Shown piece by piece: positions 32,501 through 39,979 of a stretch of 64,000 nt of DNA. The stretch spans positions 1-64,000 of the forward strand of contig NZ_BMGY01000002.1 in assembly GCF_014640435.1 (NCBI RefSeq), given 5' to 3'. The notes under the pieces were generated by a model. It made no database searches, was not told the origin of the DNA, and saw nothing but the letters and a program-made list of their open reading frames with translations. Numbering within the stretch: position 1 is the stretch's first letter; every line of letters begins with the position of its first letter. The translations under genes and the position numbers were made by a program. The stretch comes from Hymenobacter frigidus (GTDB lineage: Bacteria; Bacteroidota; Bacteroidia; Cytophagales; Hymenobacteraceae).

Positions 32501-33604
32501 TTACAGCCCGTAAGCCGTTTCAGCTAGAATATAGTCGACCACTTTGTGCAGGTCATTGGTTTCGCGGAATACCTGCAGCTGACGGTCAGCGCCGGTGCCC
32601 ATCTCCATCATTTTCAGCACGTATTCTACTTCGTGGCGGCTACCGAGCTCATCCACCACGTCGTCGATAAAATCGAGTAACTCTAGAATCAGGTTGCGGG
32701 TTGGTACTTCCTCCTGCTTGCCAAAGTCAATCATGCGCCCGTCGATGCCGTAGCGGGCAGCCCGCCACTTGTTCTCCTTAATCAGGGCGCTGCGGTAGAT
32801 GCGGAAATTAAGATTCTGGGTTTTGAGCTTGTATATTTTGGCCACCAGCGCCTGCATGATAGCAGCCACGGCAATGGTTTCATCGGCGCGCATCATCATG
32901 TCGCAAATGCGGTATTCGATGGTATCGAAGAACGGGTGCAGGCGCAAGTCCCACCAAATCTTCTTGCCGTTGTCGATGCAGCCGGTTTTCACCAGCAGGG
33001 CGATAAACTCATCGTAGTCGCTCGCGCTGTGGAAATAACCCGGAATGCCCGTGCGCGGAAACCGCTCGAACACCTTGGTGCGAAAGGATTTATACCCGGT
33101 TTCGCGGCCTTCCCAGAAGGGCGAATTGGTGCTCAAAGCGAACAAGTGAGGCAGAAAATACCGCAGCGCGTTCATCATGTACACGCCAATATCCCGGTTC
33201 TCGATGCCGATGTGCACGTGCATACCAAACACCAGGTTGGAGCGGGCCGCTTCCTGCAGCTCCTCCACAATCTTGTCGTAGCGGACATCGGGCGTAATGG
33301 GCTGGTCCTGCCAGCGGGAGAAGGGGTGCGTGCCGGCAGCCCCAATCTTGAGGCCCTGCTTGTCGGCCAATTCGATAACGTGACGGCGTAATAACAGCAC
33401 CTGCGAACGCGCCTCGTCGATATTATTGCAAATAGTGGTGCCCACTTCCACCACCGCCTGGTGCATTTCGGCCTTCACCTGCTCTTGCAGGGTCATTTGG
33501 CCACCCTCCACTATCTGCGACAGATGCGAGCGCAACTCCCGGGTGGTGGGGTCAATGGTCTGAAATTCTTCTTCGATTCCGAGCGTGAACTTGGGCAGTG
33601 ACAT
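32501..33604 (-). CDS. Carboxylate-amine ligase, YbdK/GCS2 family
   Basis: A 367-residue member of the glutamate-cysteine ligase type 2 superfamily. The N-terminal FTLGIEEEFQTIDP holds the Glu residues that bind Mg-ATP. HQAVVEVGTTICNNIDEARS, GMHVHIGIENRDIGVYMMNA and EYRICDMMMRADETIAVAA follow in the family order. YbdK of E. coli has weak gamma-glutamyl ligase activity in vitro and its true substrate is unknown. It lies between the amidotransferase and the second ATP-grasp gene, all on the same strand. An inverted repeat at about 32456-32480 may terminate it. Confidence 0.9.
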   Translation of the reverse strand: MSLPKFTLGIEEEFQTIDPTTRELRSHLSQIVEGGQMTLQEQVKAEMHQAVVEVGTTICNNIDEARSQVLLLRRHVIELADKQGLKIGAAGTHPFSRWQDQPITPDVRYDKIVEELQEAARSNLVFGMHVHIGIENRDIGVYMMNALRYFLPHLFALSTNSPFWEGRETGYKSFRTKVFERFPRTGIPGYFHSASDYDEFIALLVKTGCIDNGKKIWWDLRLHPFFDTIEYRICDMMMRADETIAVAAIMQALVAKIYKLKTQNLNFRIYRSALIKENKWRAARYGIDGRMIDFGKQEEVPTRNLILELLDFIDDVVDELGSRHEVEYVLKMMEMGTGADRQLQVFRETNDLHKVVDYILAETAYGL

Positions 33605-33711
33605 ATGCAGCGGGTATTAAAGGACGGGGCCAGTGGAAACCGGCCCCGTCCGGAATGAAGCTGGAAGCGAAAAATAAAGAAGAAAACCCCCAAGCCGGTT
33701 GGCTAGAGGAC

Positions 33712-34773
33712 TTAGCTGGAACTCTTGGCTGATTTTTTAGCCGGGGTCGTTTCTTTCGGAGCTGCGGCTTTTTTTGCGGCGGGGGCCTTGGCAGAGGCTG
33801 GTTTGGCAGCTGCTTTGGGCCGGGCGACGGCCGTGGTGGGGTGCACAAACGTACCCCAGGTCAGATTGTCCTGGCCGGGCTTTTGGGCTTTGGCGCGGGC
33901 AATGGCCAGGTTTGCCGCGGCTTCCACTACCCATTCAAAGTTTTGCTGGCCCACGGAGTTCACGTCGGCATCCGGCGCGGGGTTGCCGAAATCGATAGCC
34001 AGCGGAATGCCATCACGCACGGCAAACTCCACGGTATTAAAGTCATACCCCAAGCCTTTGTTGAGCTTCAATACGTAGTCTTTCATGGTAGCCAAGAGCT
34101 TGCGGCCGGCCTCACCGGTCGTTTTCATCTCGGTGGCGTAGCGCAGGTGCGGTTCGTTGCGGGGTTCGTAGGGCATGATGAGGACTTCTTTGCCCCCAAT
34201 GCAATAGCACCGGAAATAATCGGTAAAGTCCACCGCCTCCTGCAGCAGCATTACCAACTGGCTGGTTTCGGCGTAGGCCCGGAAAAAATCATCGGGTGAC
34301 TCCAGCTTGTACACGCTTTTCCAGCCGCCACCGGAGTGGGGCTTCATGTAGGCCGGGAAACCGATGTGCTGGAAAGCCGCGTCCCAATCCATCATGCCCA
34401 GGTTGCGGAAACTGCCCTCGCTGGTGTCGGCAGGTCGCTCTTTGCTGGGCAGGAGCAGGGTTTTGGGCACGGGCACGCCGAGGCGCACAGCCAAGGCATT
34501 ATTAAAGAATTTTTCATCAGCCGACCACCAGAAGGGGTTGTTAATCACGGCTGTACCCATGAGGGCAGCATTTTTGAGGAAGGCGCGGTAGAAGGGCACG
34601 TCCTGCGAAATCCGGTCGATGATGACGGCGTAGTCGGAGGCAACGTGCTGCTCTACTTGGTTAATGTGCACGAACTCGGCGCGAATGTCGGCCGGGGCCT
34701 TTTCGTTTACGCGGTCGACGAATGCTTGGGGGAAGGTGTTTTCCTGGCCGAAAAGGATGCCGATTTTTTTCAT
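33712..34773 (-). CDS. D-Ala-D-Ala-ligase-like ATP-grasp protein with a basic tail
   Basis: A 353-residue protein, start at ATG 34773 (MKKIGILFGQENTFPQAFVD). ATP-grasp features are WSADEKFFNNALAVRLGVPV, then AYMKPHSGGGWKSVYKL (ATP lysine and Gly loop), YFRCYCIGGKEVLIMPYE and a C-terminal TVEFAVRDGIPLAIDFGNPA (metal ligands). The last ~45 residues are Ala/Lys/Pro-rich, like histone H1 tails (KAAAKPASAKAPAAKKAA), and may bind polyanions or nucleic acid. It is in line with the GCS2, amidotransferase and first ATP-grasp genes. Product unknown, presumably an amide or peptide bond. Confidence 0.85.
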   Translation of the reverse strand: MKKIGILFGQENTFPQAFVDRVNEKAPADIRAEFVHINQVEQHVASDYAVIIDRISQDVPFYRAFLKNAALMGTAVINNPFWWSADEKFFNNALAVRLGVPVPKTLLLPSKERPADTSEGSFRNLGMMDWDAAFQHIGFPAYMKPHSGGGWKSVYKLESPDDFFRAYAETSQLVMLLQEAVDFTDYFRCYCIGGKEVLIMPYEPRNEPHLRYATEMKTTGEAGRKLLATMKDYVLKLNKGLGYDFNTVEFAVRDGIPLAIDFGNPAPDADVNSVGQQNFEWVVEAAANLAIARAKAQKPGQDNLTWGTFVHPTTAVARPKAAAKPASAKAPAAKKAAAPKETTPAKKSAKSSS

Positions 34774-34823
34774 GCTAAAGGGGTTTGGTGCTTGGTGTAA
34801 GAAGGGGCGCAAGAAGTGATTTG

Positions 34824-34924
34824 AACGGTCATGTCGAGCGCAGCCGAGACATCTCGCCCGCTTCGTTCAACGATTGGTATAGTTCTGCACGCGAGATGTC
34901 TCGGCGGCGCTCGACATGACGGTT
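34824..34924. repeat. Dispersed palindrome, copy 6
   Basis: AACGGTCATGTCGAGCGCAG on the left pairs with GGCGCTCGACATGACGGTT on the right, with an inner stem GAGACATCTCGC/GCGAGATGTCTC. Base changes on the left (CATGTCGAG) are matched by compensating changes on the right, so the pairing itself seems preserved. It separates the esterase gene from the ATP-grasp gene. Confidence 0.93.
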
Positions 34925-34940
34925 TAAGACACGACGGCCT

Positions 34941-35675
34941 TTAAACAGTGTTAAGGTATTGCGGGAACATTTCGCGCCACACGGGCCAGTCGTGGTCGCC
35001 GAAAGGCTTCACATCCAGGGTGTAGTGAATGCCTTTCTGGCTCAGCAGGCTGGCCATCTGAAAATTCGACTCTTTGCAGAAATCGTGCTCGGCCGTGCCC
35101 AGGATGATATTCATCCACTGGAAATGCTCGCTCTGCGCATTGGGCAAATACTCGGGCGGGTTGTTGAAATACACGTTGTCGTCGTGGTAACCGTCCACAA
35201 ACTGGCTGATGTCAAAGGCCGCTCCCATCGTGAAAAGGTGCGCTACCTGACTGGGGTGGCGAAACGCGAAATTCAGGGCCTGATAGCCTCCAAAGCTGCA
35301 TCCGGCTACACCAATCTTGTCGACGTGGCATTCCTGCTGCAGCAGGGGCACTAGTTCCTCGCTCAGAAACTGGTCGTACAAAACGTGATTCTGTACGCGC
35401 ACGGCCGGGGGCAGGTGCTTGGCATACCAGGAATACTGGTCGATGCTGTCGATGCAGTACAATTTCACGCGTCCGGCTTCAATGAGCGGGCGGGCCGCTT
35501 CGATGAGCTTGAAATCGCGGGCTTCGTATTCCCGGCCGCCGGAGGTGGGGAAAATCAGTACCGGATACCCCCAGGTACCGAAAACCAGCATGTCGATGTC
35601 CTGGCCGAGATGGTGCGAGTAAAAGCGGCGATGTTGTTCCTGCACGATGATGGGAAAAGGGTGAAGCGGCAACAC
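34941..35675 (-). CDS. Putative esterase, alpha/beta hydrolase of the amidoligase cluster
   Basis: A 244-residue hydrolase of the esterase D-like family. Nucleophile elbow is VAGCSFGGYQAL (GxSxGG, Ser near 129), acid probably Asp in TAEHDFCKE and base His in PFGDHDWPVW. There is no signal peptide. The start is GTG 35675, since an in-frame TAA immediately precedes it. The first gene of the minus-strand cluster that continues with ATP-grasp, GCS2, amidotransferase and ATP-grasp. It may deprotect or release the product. Confidence 0.85.
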   Translation of the reverse strand: MLPLHPFPIIVQEQHRRFYSHHLGQDIDMLVFGTWGYPVLIFPTSGGREYEARDFKLIEAARPLIEAGRVKLYCIDSIDQYSWYAKHLPPAVRVQNHVLYDQFLSEELVPLLQQECHVDKIGVAGCSFGGYQALNFAFRHPSQVAHLFTMGAAFDISQFVDGYHDDNVYFNNPPEYLPNAQSEHFQWMNIILGTAEHDFCKESNFQMASLLSQKGIHYTLDVKPFGDHDWPVWREMFPQYLNTV

Positions 35676-35772
35676 TTACTCAAGCGGCAAGGCAAACTAA
35701 TAAAGAAAAGCGGAACAGTGCCAAGTAGCACCAAATAAATTCGGTGCGCCGTCCCGACTGCGACCGGCTGCG

Positions 35773-35780
35773 TTACTTTG
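35773..35780 (+). promoter_or_regulatory. -7 box (TTACTTTG) 4 nt before the esterase-DinB start
   Basis: TTACTTTG matches TAnnTTTG except for one base, with the ATG at 35785. It points away from the minus-strand cluster, making this gap a divergent promoter region. The message would be leaderless. Confidence 0.5.
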
Positions 35781-35784
35781 TCTG

Positions 35785-37344
35785 ATGCTTTTAGAAACCA
35801 CCAACCCACTTACGGCACCTTCCGCACCACGGCTGGCTCGGGCGGTGCTTTTTTCCCAATTCTTAGTGCGGGAGGTAGAACTGAGCGTGCTGCTGCCTCC
35901 GCTGGCTACGGGCCCGGCTCCGTACCCGGTGTTGTACCTCAACGATGGCCAGGACCTGGAGCGGTTGGGTCTGCCGGCCACGCTCGCGGCGATTTATGCC
36001 CGGCAGGCGGTGCGGCCATTCGTGCTGGTGGCCATTCACGCCAACGAGCAGCGTGTGCAGGAATACGGCACCGCCGGCCACCCCGATTTCAACGGTCGGG
36101 GCAGCCAGGCAGCGGCTTATTCCGATTTTGTATTACAGGAGCTATTGCCTTATTGCCAGGCTGCTTACGAGGTTTCTGCCAAGCCGGAAGACGCGGTAAT
36201 GGCGGGGTTCTCATTGGGCGGGCTGTCGGCGTTTGACCTAGTATGGCATCACCCTGAGGCGTTTAGCCGGGCCGGGGTTTTTTCGGGCTCCTTTTGGTGG
36301 CGGCAACGCGCCGTAGGAGCCGGCTACACACCCGCCGACCGCATTATGCACGGCCTGGTACGGGCCGGCCGCTTGCACCCAAATCATCGGTTCTGGTTCC
36401 AGACCGGCACCCTCGATGAGCGCAACGACCGCAACGAAAACGGCGTCATCGACTCCATTGAGGACTGCCTCGATTTGATGGAAGAGCTGATTCGCCACGG
36501 TCTCGATGCCCAGCAGTCCATTCGCTACGTGCAGGTGGAGGGTGGCCACCACCACCCTGATACCTGGGGGCGCGTCCTGCCCGATTTCCTGCTCTGGGCC
36601 TTTGGGCAGGAGGGACGCCGGGCCGAATTACCCCGGCCGTTGCCCATGGTGCGGCTGCAGCTCAACCCGGCCCTGGCCCCCACTATTCTGCTAGCCACGG
36701 CTGATATTGCCCCTGCGCAAGCAGCCGTTCCGCTGGTATTGCCATCTACTACCCGCCTGGTCGGGCAACTTCCGCCCGCCGCTTCTGTCATTGCACCTCA
36801 CTCCAATACACCCATTATGCCCATCACCCGCCCCGTCGAAGGCGATTTTCTGCCTTATTCCGCCGGTTACATCAACCTCGTACCGCTCGACGCGGACCCA
36901 CGCGAAGTCCTGCGCACCCAACCAGCCGAAATCCACGCCTTATTTGCCAACCTGAGTGAGGAGCAGACCGAAAAAGCCTACGCGCCCGGCAAATGGACCC
37001 TCAAGGAAATGCTGTTGCACCAGATTGACTCTGAGCGCATATTCGCGTACCGGGCCATGCGCTTCGCCCGCGGCGACAGCCAGGACTTGCCTGGTTTCGA
37101 GCAGGATGACTACGTGAGCCACAGCGCCGCCAATGAGCGCACCGTGGCCAGCCTGCTGGCCGAGTACGATGCTACCCGCACCGCCACCGTGGCCCTGTTT
37201 GATAGCTTCACCGAGGAGCAACTGAACTGCCGCGGCACTGCCAACGGCGGTCCGGCCACTGTGCGGGCGTTGCTCTACATTGTGCCCGGCCATGAGCGCC
37301 ATCACCTCAACATCATTCGGGAGCGTTACCAGCCCATTCTGTAG
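35785..37344 (+). CDS. Esterase-DinB fusion protein
   Basis: A 519-residue protein. Residues ~15-275 form an alpha/beta hydrolase (esterase D-like): YPVLYLNDGQDLERLGLPAT, elbow MAGFSLGGLSAFD (Ser near 141), and LDERNDRNENGV. Residues ~345-519 form a complete DinB four-helix domain beginning MPITRPVEGDFLPYSAGYIN, with the metal-binding His pattern in LLHQIDSERIF and PGHERHHLNII. The linker (~280-345) is Ala/Pro-rich. The internal ATG at 36818 is exactly where free-standing DinB proteins start, so this may be a recent stop-loss fusion or may also yield a separate DinB protein. DinB proteins are often thiol transferases (bacillithiol or mycothiol S-transferase type). Confidence 0.8.
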   Translation: MLLETTNPLTAPSAPRLARAVLFSQFLVREVELSVLLPPLATGPAPYPVLYLNDGQDLERLGLPATLAAIYARQAVRPFVLVAIHANEQRVQEYGTAGHPDFNGRGSQAAAYSDFVLQELLPYCQAAYEVSAKPEDAVMAGFSLGGLSAFDLVWHHPEAFSRAGVFSGSFWWRQRAVGAGYTPADRIMHGLVRAGRLHPNHRFWFQTGTLDERNDRNENGVIDSIEDCLDLMEELIRHGLDAQQSIRYVQVEGGHHHPDTWGRVLPDFLLWAFGQEGRRAELPRPLPMVRLQLNPALAPTILLATADIAPAQAAVPLVLPSTTRLVGQLPPAASVIAPHSNTPIMPITRPVEGDFLPYSAGYINLVPLDADPREVLRTQPAEIHALFANLSEEQTEKAYAPGKWTLKEMLLHQIDSERIFAYRAMRFARGDSQDLPGFEQDDYVSHSAANERTVASLLAEYDATRTATVALFDSFTEEQLNCRGTANGGPATVRALLYIVPGHERHHLNIIRERYQPIL

Positions 37345-37363
37345 GTGTTTTCGGTAAAACTTC

Positions 37364-37371
37364 TACCTTCG
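37364..37371 (+). promoter_or_regulatory. -7 box for the Lys-rich microprotein (TACCTTCG)
   Basis: TACCTTCG matches TAnnTTYG and lies 76 nt before the ATG at 37448, 19 nt after the esterase-DinB stop codon. Confidence 0.5.
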
Positions 37372-37447
37372 CCCGATACAACACCTCGGCTCGGCCGTGC
37401 GTTGAAATACCCGTAAACCAACTTTCACTTTTATACACTTTTCAATC

Positions 37448-37564
37448 ATGGCCAAAGCGCAAGACGCCCGCAAAGAAAAAAAGAAAGAACCCGTTAAAAC
37501 CACGAAGGAAAAAAAGGCGGAGAAAGACGAAAAGAAAGTGGCCCGCGCCCGTAAGCAGGAATAA
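37448..37564 (+). CDS. Lys-rich 38-residue microprotein
   Basis: ATG 37448 to TAA 37564, beginning MAKAQDARKEKKKEPVKTTK and ending VARARKQE. About 40% of residues are Lys or Arg and none is aromatic or Cys, so it is disordered and probably nucleic-acid or ribosome binding. It has its own promoter-like box and two downstream hairpins, which supports a real gene. Function unknown. Confidence 0.65.
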   Translation: MAKAQDARKEKKKEPVKTTKEKKAEKDEKKVARARKQE

Positions 37565-37645
37565 GAACCCCGGATTTTGGGGCTTCTTCTTGCGAACCCC
37601 GCAACAAAAACAGAAAAGGCCCGCTGATGCGGGCCTTTTCTGTTT
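37563..37645 (+). terminator. Two hairpins after the microprotein gene
   Basis: AAGAACCCC/GGGGCTTCTT (about 37563-37588) is followed by a perfect 17-bp stem, AAACAGAAAAGGCCCGC (37608-37624) with GCGGGCCTTTTCTGTTT (37629-37645). The second is the stronger terminator and may act in both directions, also serving the AlbA_2 gene ending at 37692. Confidence 0.85.
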
Positions 37646-37691
37646 GAAGGTAATATGTTCATTCGTGCATCAAATACTGCAAATTTGTGGT

Positions 37692-38321
37692 TCAGACAGT
37701 ATAGTATGGCTCCTTTTCCTTATCGTGGTGGCGGATATAACCGTGGAGGACCAGCTTAATCAGGGTTTGATAAGCGCGGCGCTTGCCAAAATTCACCAGC
37801 TTCATGAACTGGGCCAGGGTAATGCGGGGGTGGCTCTTCAGGTGGTCCAGCACCGCTAGTTCCTGTTTGTTAAGGGGGATTTGTTTGAAGCGGGGTTCCT
37901 CTGGATGCTGGCGGGCCAGCAGTTTTTCGGTGAGGCCGCTGGTTTGCACGCTGGCGTCGCGCACGCGCACGTAGCCGCGCCAGTCGCCGGGGGCCACCTG
38001 GGCCCGGTGGGGCTTGTGGGGGCTTTCGGGCACAGTTACCACCAGCACGGTACGCCCGTCTTCTTCCAGCTCGCGGTAGTGCAGCGTGGTCAGTGGCGGC
38101 TCAATGTAGTGCTGGGCGGCATCACGCAACACGAATAACTCCTCCTCGGCATCGCGCACGCCTACCACGTGGCCGGCGTCGTCGACGCCCACCAGCACGT
38201 GCCCGCCCCGGGTGTTGGCCAACGATACCAGCGTGCGCGAAATCCGGTGCGGGTGGGTGGTTTTCTGCTTGAATTCCAGTTCCTCGCTTTCGCCCCGCGC
38301 TATTAGCTCCAATAAATCCAT
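37692..38321 (-). CDS. AlbA_2 (Schlafen-like) domain protein with a C-terminal winged helix
   Basis: A 209-residue protein. The N-terminal ~115 residues match the AlbA_2/Schlafen nucleic-acid-binding fold: GESEELEFKQKTTHPHRISR (the conserved E-x-E-x-K), then LVSLANTRGGHVLVGVDDAG (the N-x-x-GG motif). The C-terminal ~60 residues (LNKQELAVLDHLKSHPRITL onward) look like a winged helix. Such proteins are usually annotated as ATP-binding or transcriptional regulators without firm evidence. Stands alone between terminators. Confidence 0.85.
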   Translation of the reverse strand: MDLLELIARGESEELEFKQKTTHPHRISRTLVSLANTRGGHVLVGVDDAGHVVGVRDAEEELFVLRDAAQHYIEPPLTTLHYRELEEDGRTVLVVTVPESPHKPHRAQVAPGDWRGYVRVRDASVQTSGLTEKLLARQHPEEPRFKQIPLNKQELAVLDHLKSHPRITLAQFMKLVNFGKRRAYQTLIKLVLHGYIRHHDKEKEPYYTV

Positions 38322-38349
38322 GCGTTTCTGTACGAATTGTCGGACAACA

Positions 38350-38384
38350 AAAATGCCGCTTCCAGCAAAGGAAACGGCATTTTC
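38350..38384 (-). terminator. Hairpin terminator after the DUF3127 gene
   Basis: AAAATGCCGCTTCC pairs with GGAAACGGCATTTT (one mismatch) around AGCAAA, followed by a T-run on the minus strand. It lies 45 nt past the DUF3127 stop. Confidence 0.75.
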
Positions 38385-38429
38385 AGTTAAAATGTTGGAC
38401 TAGTGAGCAGTCCGAACACCGGACGCGCC

Positions 38430-38849
38430 TTAGAAAGGCAGGTCGTTGTCGTCGTCGCTCGCGATAGGAGCGGCCGACGGCTGCGCACGGAGCGTAGGGT
38501 TTTGGTTTTGGGCTGCCGGGCGGGGAGCCGCCTGCTGCTGCTGGCCACCGCCGTAGCTGGCACCACCGCCACCGCCGGCCTCAATCTTCCAGGCTTCGAG
38601 GTTGGTGAAGTACAGCATCTGGCCGTTTTTGTTGAAGCCACGGCCGCGGAGGTTGAAGGTCACCTTCACTTCATCGCCCATTTTGAAAGGGTCGATGAGG
38701 CTGGTTTTGTCCTGAACCATCTGAAACTTAATATGCTCGGGATACTGGCCGTCCTGGACTTCCAGCACGAACTCACGCTTGCGAAACTTCTCGCTTACCT
38801 GCTGTTCGTCAAATATTTCGTGCAGCCGGCCGGTTACGTCGTATGCCAT
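38430..38849 (-). CDS. DUF3127 OB-fold protein with an SSB-like acidic tail
   Basis: A 139-residue protein. Residues 1-88 are a DUF3127 OB-fold (MAYDVTGRLHEIFDEQQVSE, then FRKREFVLEVQDGQYPEHIK and KVTFNLRGRGF). A Gly/Gln/Pro-rich linker follows, and the last residues are DDDNDLPF, which closely resembles the C-terminal tip of bacterial SSB (DDDxPF) through which SSB recruits repair and replication proteins. This suggests a single-strand nucleic-acid-binding role and docking to SSB partners. TAGGTTTG at 38887-38894 (minus) is a good -7 box. Confidence 0.9.
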   Translation of the reverse strand: MAYDVTGRLHEIFDEQQVSEKFRKREFVLEVQDGQYPEHIKFQMVQDKTSLIDPFKMGDEVKVTFNLRGRGFNKNGQMLYFTNLEAWKIEAGGGGGASYGGGQQQQAAPRPAAQNQNPTLRAQPSAAPIASDDDNDLPF

Positions 38850-38886
38850 AAAAAGGGGGTGTTTTTTGATTTGTAGACTTGAACAT

Positions 38887-38943
38887 CAAACCTACGAAAA
38901 AAAACGCAAGCGGCCCGTCCGCCGTTCCCTCCGGCTACCTTTG
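38887..38943. promoter_or_regulatory. Divergent -7 boxes for DUF3127 and isoaspartyl peptidase genes
   Basis: TAGGTTTG on the minus strand (38894-38887) faces the DUF3127 gene, and TACCTTTG on the plus strand (38936-38943) faces the isoaspartyl peptidase gene. Both match TAnnTTTG exactly and give leaders of ~35 nt. A clear TTG at about -33 is missing for both. Confidence 0.6.
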
Positions 38944-38978
38944 GGGCTACTTTTCTTCGCTTTTTTACTCCTTATTAT

Positions 38979-39902
38979 ATGTTCGCACTCGCCATCCACG
39001 GCGGAGCCGGTACCATTGCCCGCGCCTCCCTCTCGCCCGACGACGAAAAGCGCTACCGTGCGGCCCTTGAAGCAGCCATCGGCATCGGCTACGATTTGCT
39101 GCGTGATGGTGGGGCCGCCCTTGATGCCGTGGAAGCCGCCGTGCGCAGCCTCGAAGACTGCCCGCTGTTCAACGCGGGGCGCGGGGCTGTGTTTACCCAC
39201 GACGGCCACCACGAAATGGATGCCGCCCTCATGAGCGGCCACAACCGCCTGGCCGGGGCCGTAGCCGGCGTGCGCCAGGTACAGAACCCCATTCGGGCCG
39301 CCCGCTTGGTAATGGAACAGACTGAGCACGTGCTGCTGAGCTACCCGGGGGCCGACGAGCTGGCTCGTGAGCACGGCCTGCCGCTGCAACCCGTGGAATA
39401 TTTCTTCACCCAAAAGCGCTACGACCAACTGCAGGACGCCCTTGCCGTGGGCAAAATGCAGCTCGACCACGCCGCCGACCCCAACTGGAAAAAGGGGACC
39501 GTGGGGGCCGTGGCCCGCGACCAGCACGGCCACCTGGCCGCTGCTACCAGCACCGGCGGCATGACCAACAAACGCTACTCCCGCATCGGGGATACGCCGC
39601 TCATCGGGGCCGGCACCTGGGCCGATACGCGCTGCGCCATCAGCTGCACCGGCAACGGGGAGTACTTTATCCGGGCCGTGGCGGCCTACGACGTGGCCTG
39701 CCTGATGGAATACAAAGGATTGTCGCTGGAAGAAGCGGCCCGTATTGTGGTGCAGGACAAGCTCGCGCCCGTGGGCGGCGAGGGCGGCCTGATTGCCGTG
39801 GATGCCGCCGGCAACGTGACGCTGCCGTTCAACTCGGAAGGCATGTACCGCGCCAGCCGGGTGGAAGGGGGCGGAGCTATGGTAGCTATTTATAAGGAGT
39901 AG
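38979..39902 (+). CDS. iaaA: Isoaspartyl peptidase / L-asparaginase (Ntn hydrolase)
   Basis: A 307-residue plant-type asparaginase. MFALAIHGGAGTIARA is the family opening. The autoprocessing site is the GTVGAVA motif, where Thr (near residue 174) becomes the nucleophile of the beta subunit. TSTGGMTNKRYSRIGDTPLI and GAGTWADTRCAISCTGNGEY are the substrate-binding segments. It cleaves beta-aspartyl dipeptides such as beta-Asp-Arg and hydrolyses asparagine. It is convergent with cyanophycinase, which yields exactly beta-Asp-Arg, so together they complete cyanophycin breakdown. No signal peptide. Confidence 0.95.
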   Translation: MFALAIHGGAGTIARASLSPDDEKRYRAALEAAIGIGYDLLRDGGAALDAVEAAVRSLEDCPLFNAGRGAVFTHDGHHEMDAALMSGHNRLAGAVAGVRQVQNPIRAARLVMEQTEHVLLSYPGADELAREHGLPLQPVEYFFTQKRYDQLQDALAVGKMQLDHAADPNWKKGTVGAVARDQHGHLAAATSTGGMTNKRYSRIGDTPLIGAGTWADTRCAISCTGNGEYFIRAVAAYDVACLMEYKGLSLEEAARIVVQDKLAPVGGEGGLIAVDAAGNVTLPFNSEGMYRASRVEGGGAMVAIYKE

Positions 39903-39914
39903 AAATGTTAAAAA

Positions 39915-39947
39915 AAGGGTGAGCGGCCGCTGTGGCTGCTCACCCTT
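39915..39947. terminator. Hairpin terminator between iaaA and cphB
   Basis: AAGGGTGAGC (39915-39924) pairs with GCTCACCCTT (39938-39947). On the minus strand the stem is followed by a T-run, so it best serves cyanophycinase; it also lies just past the iaaA stop. Confidence 0.75.
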
Positions 39948-39979
39948 CGGTGCAGTTCGTCGTTTCAGCCGAAGGCTGC

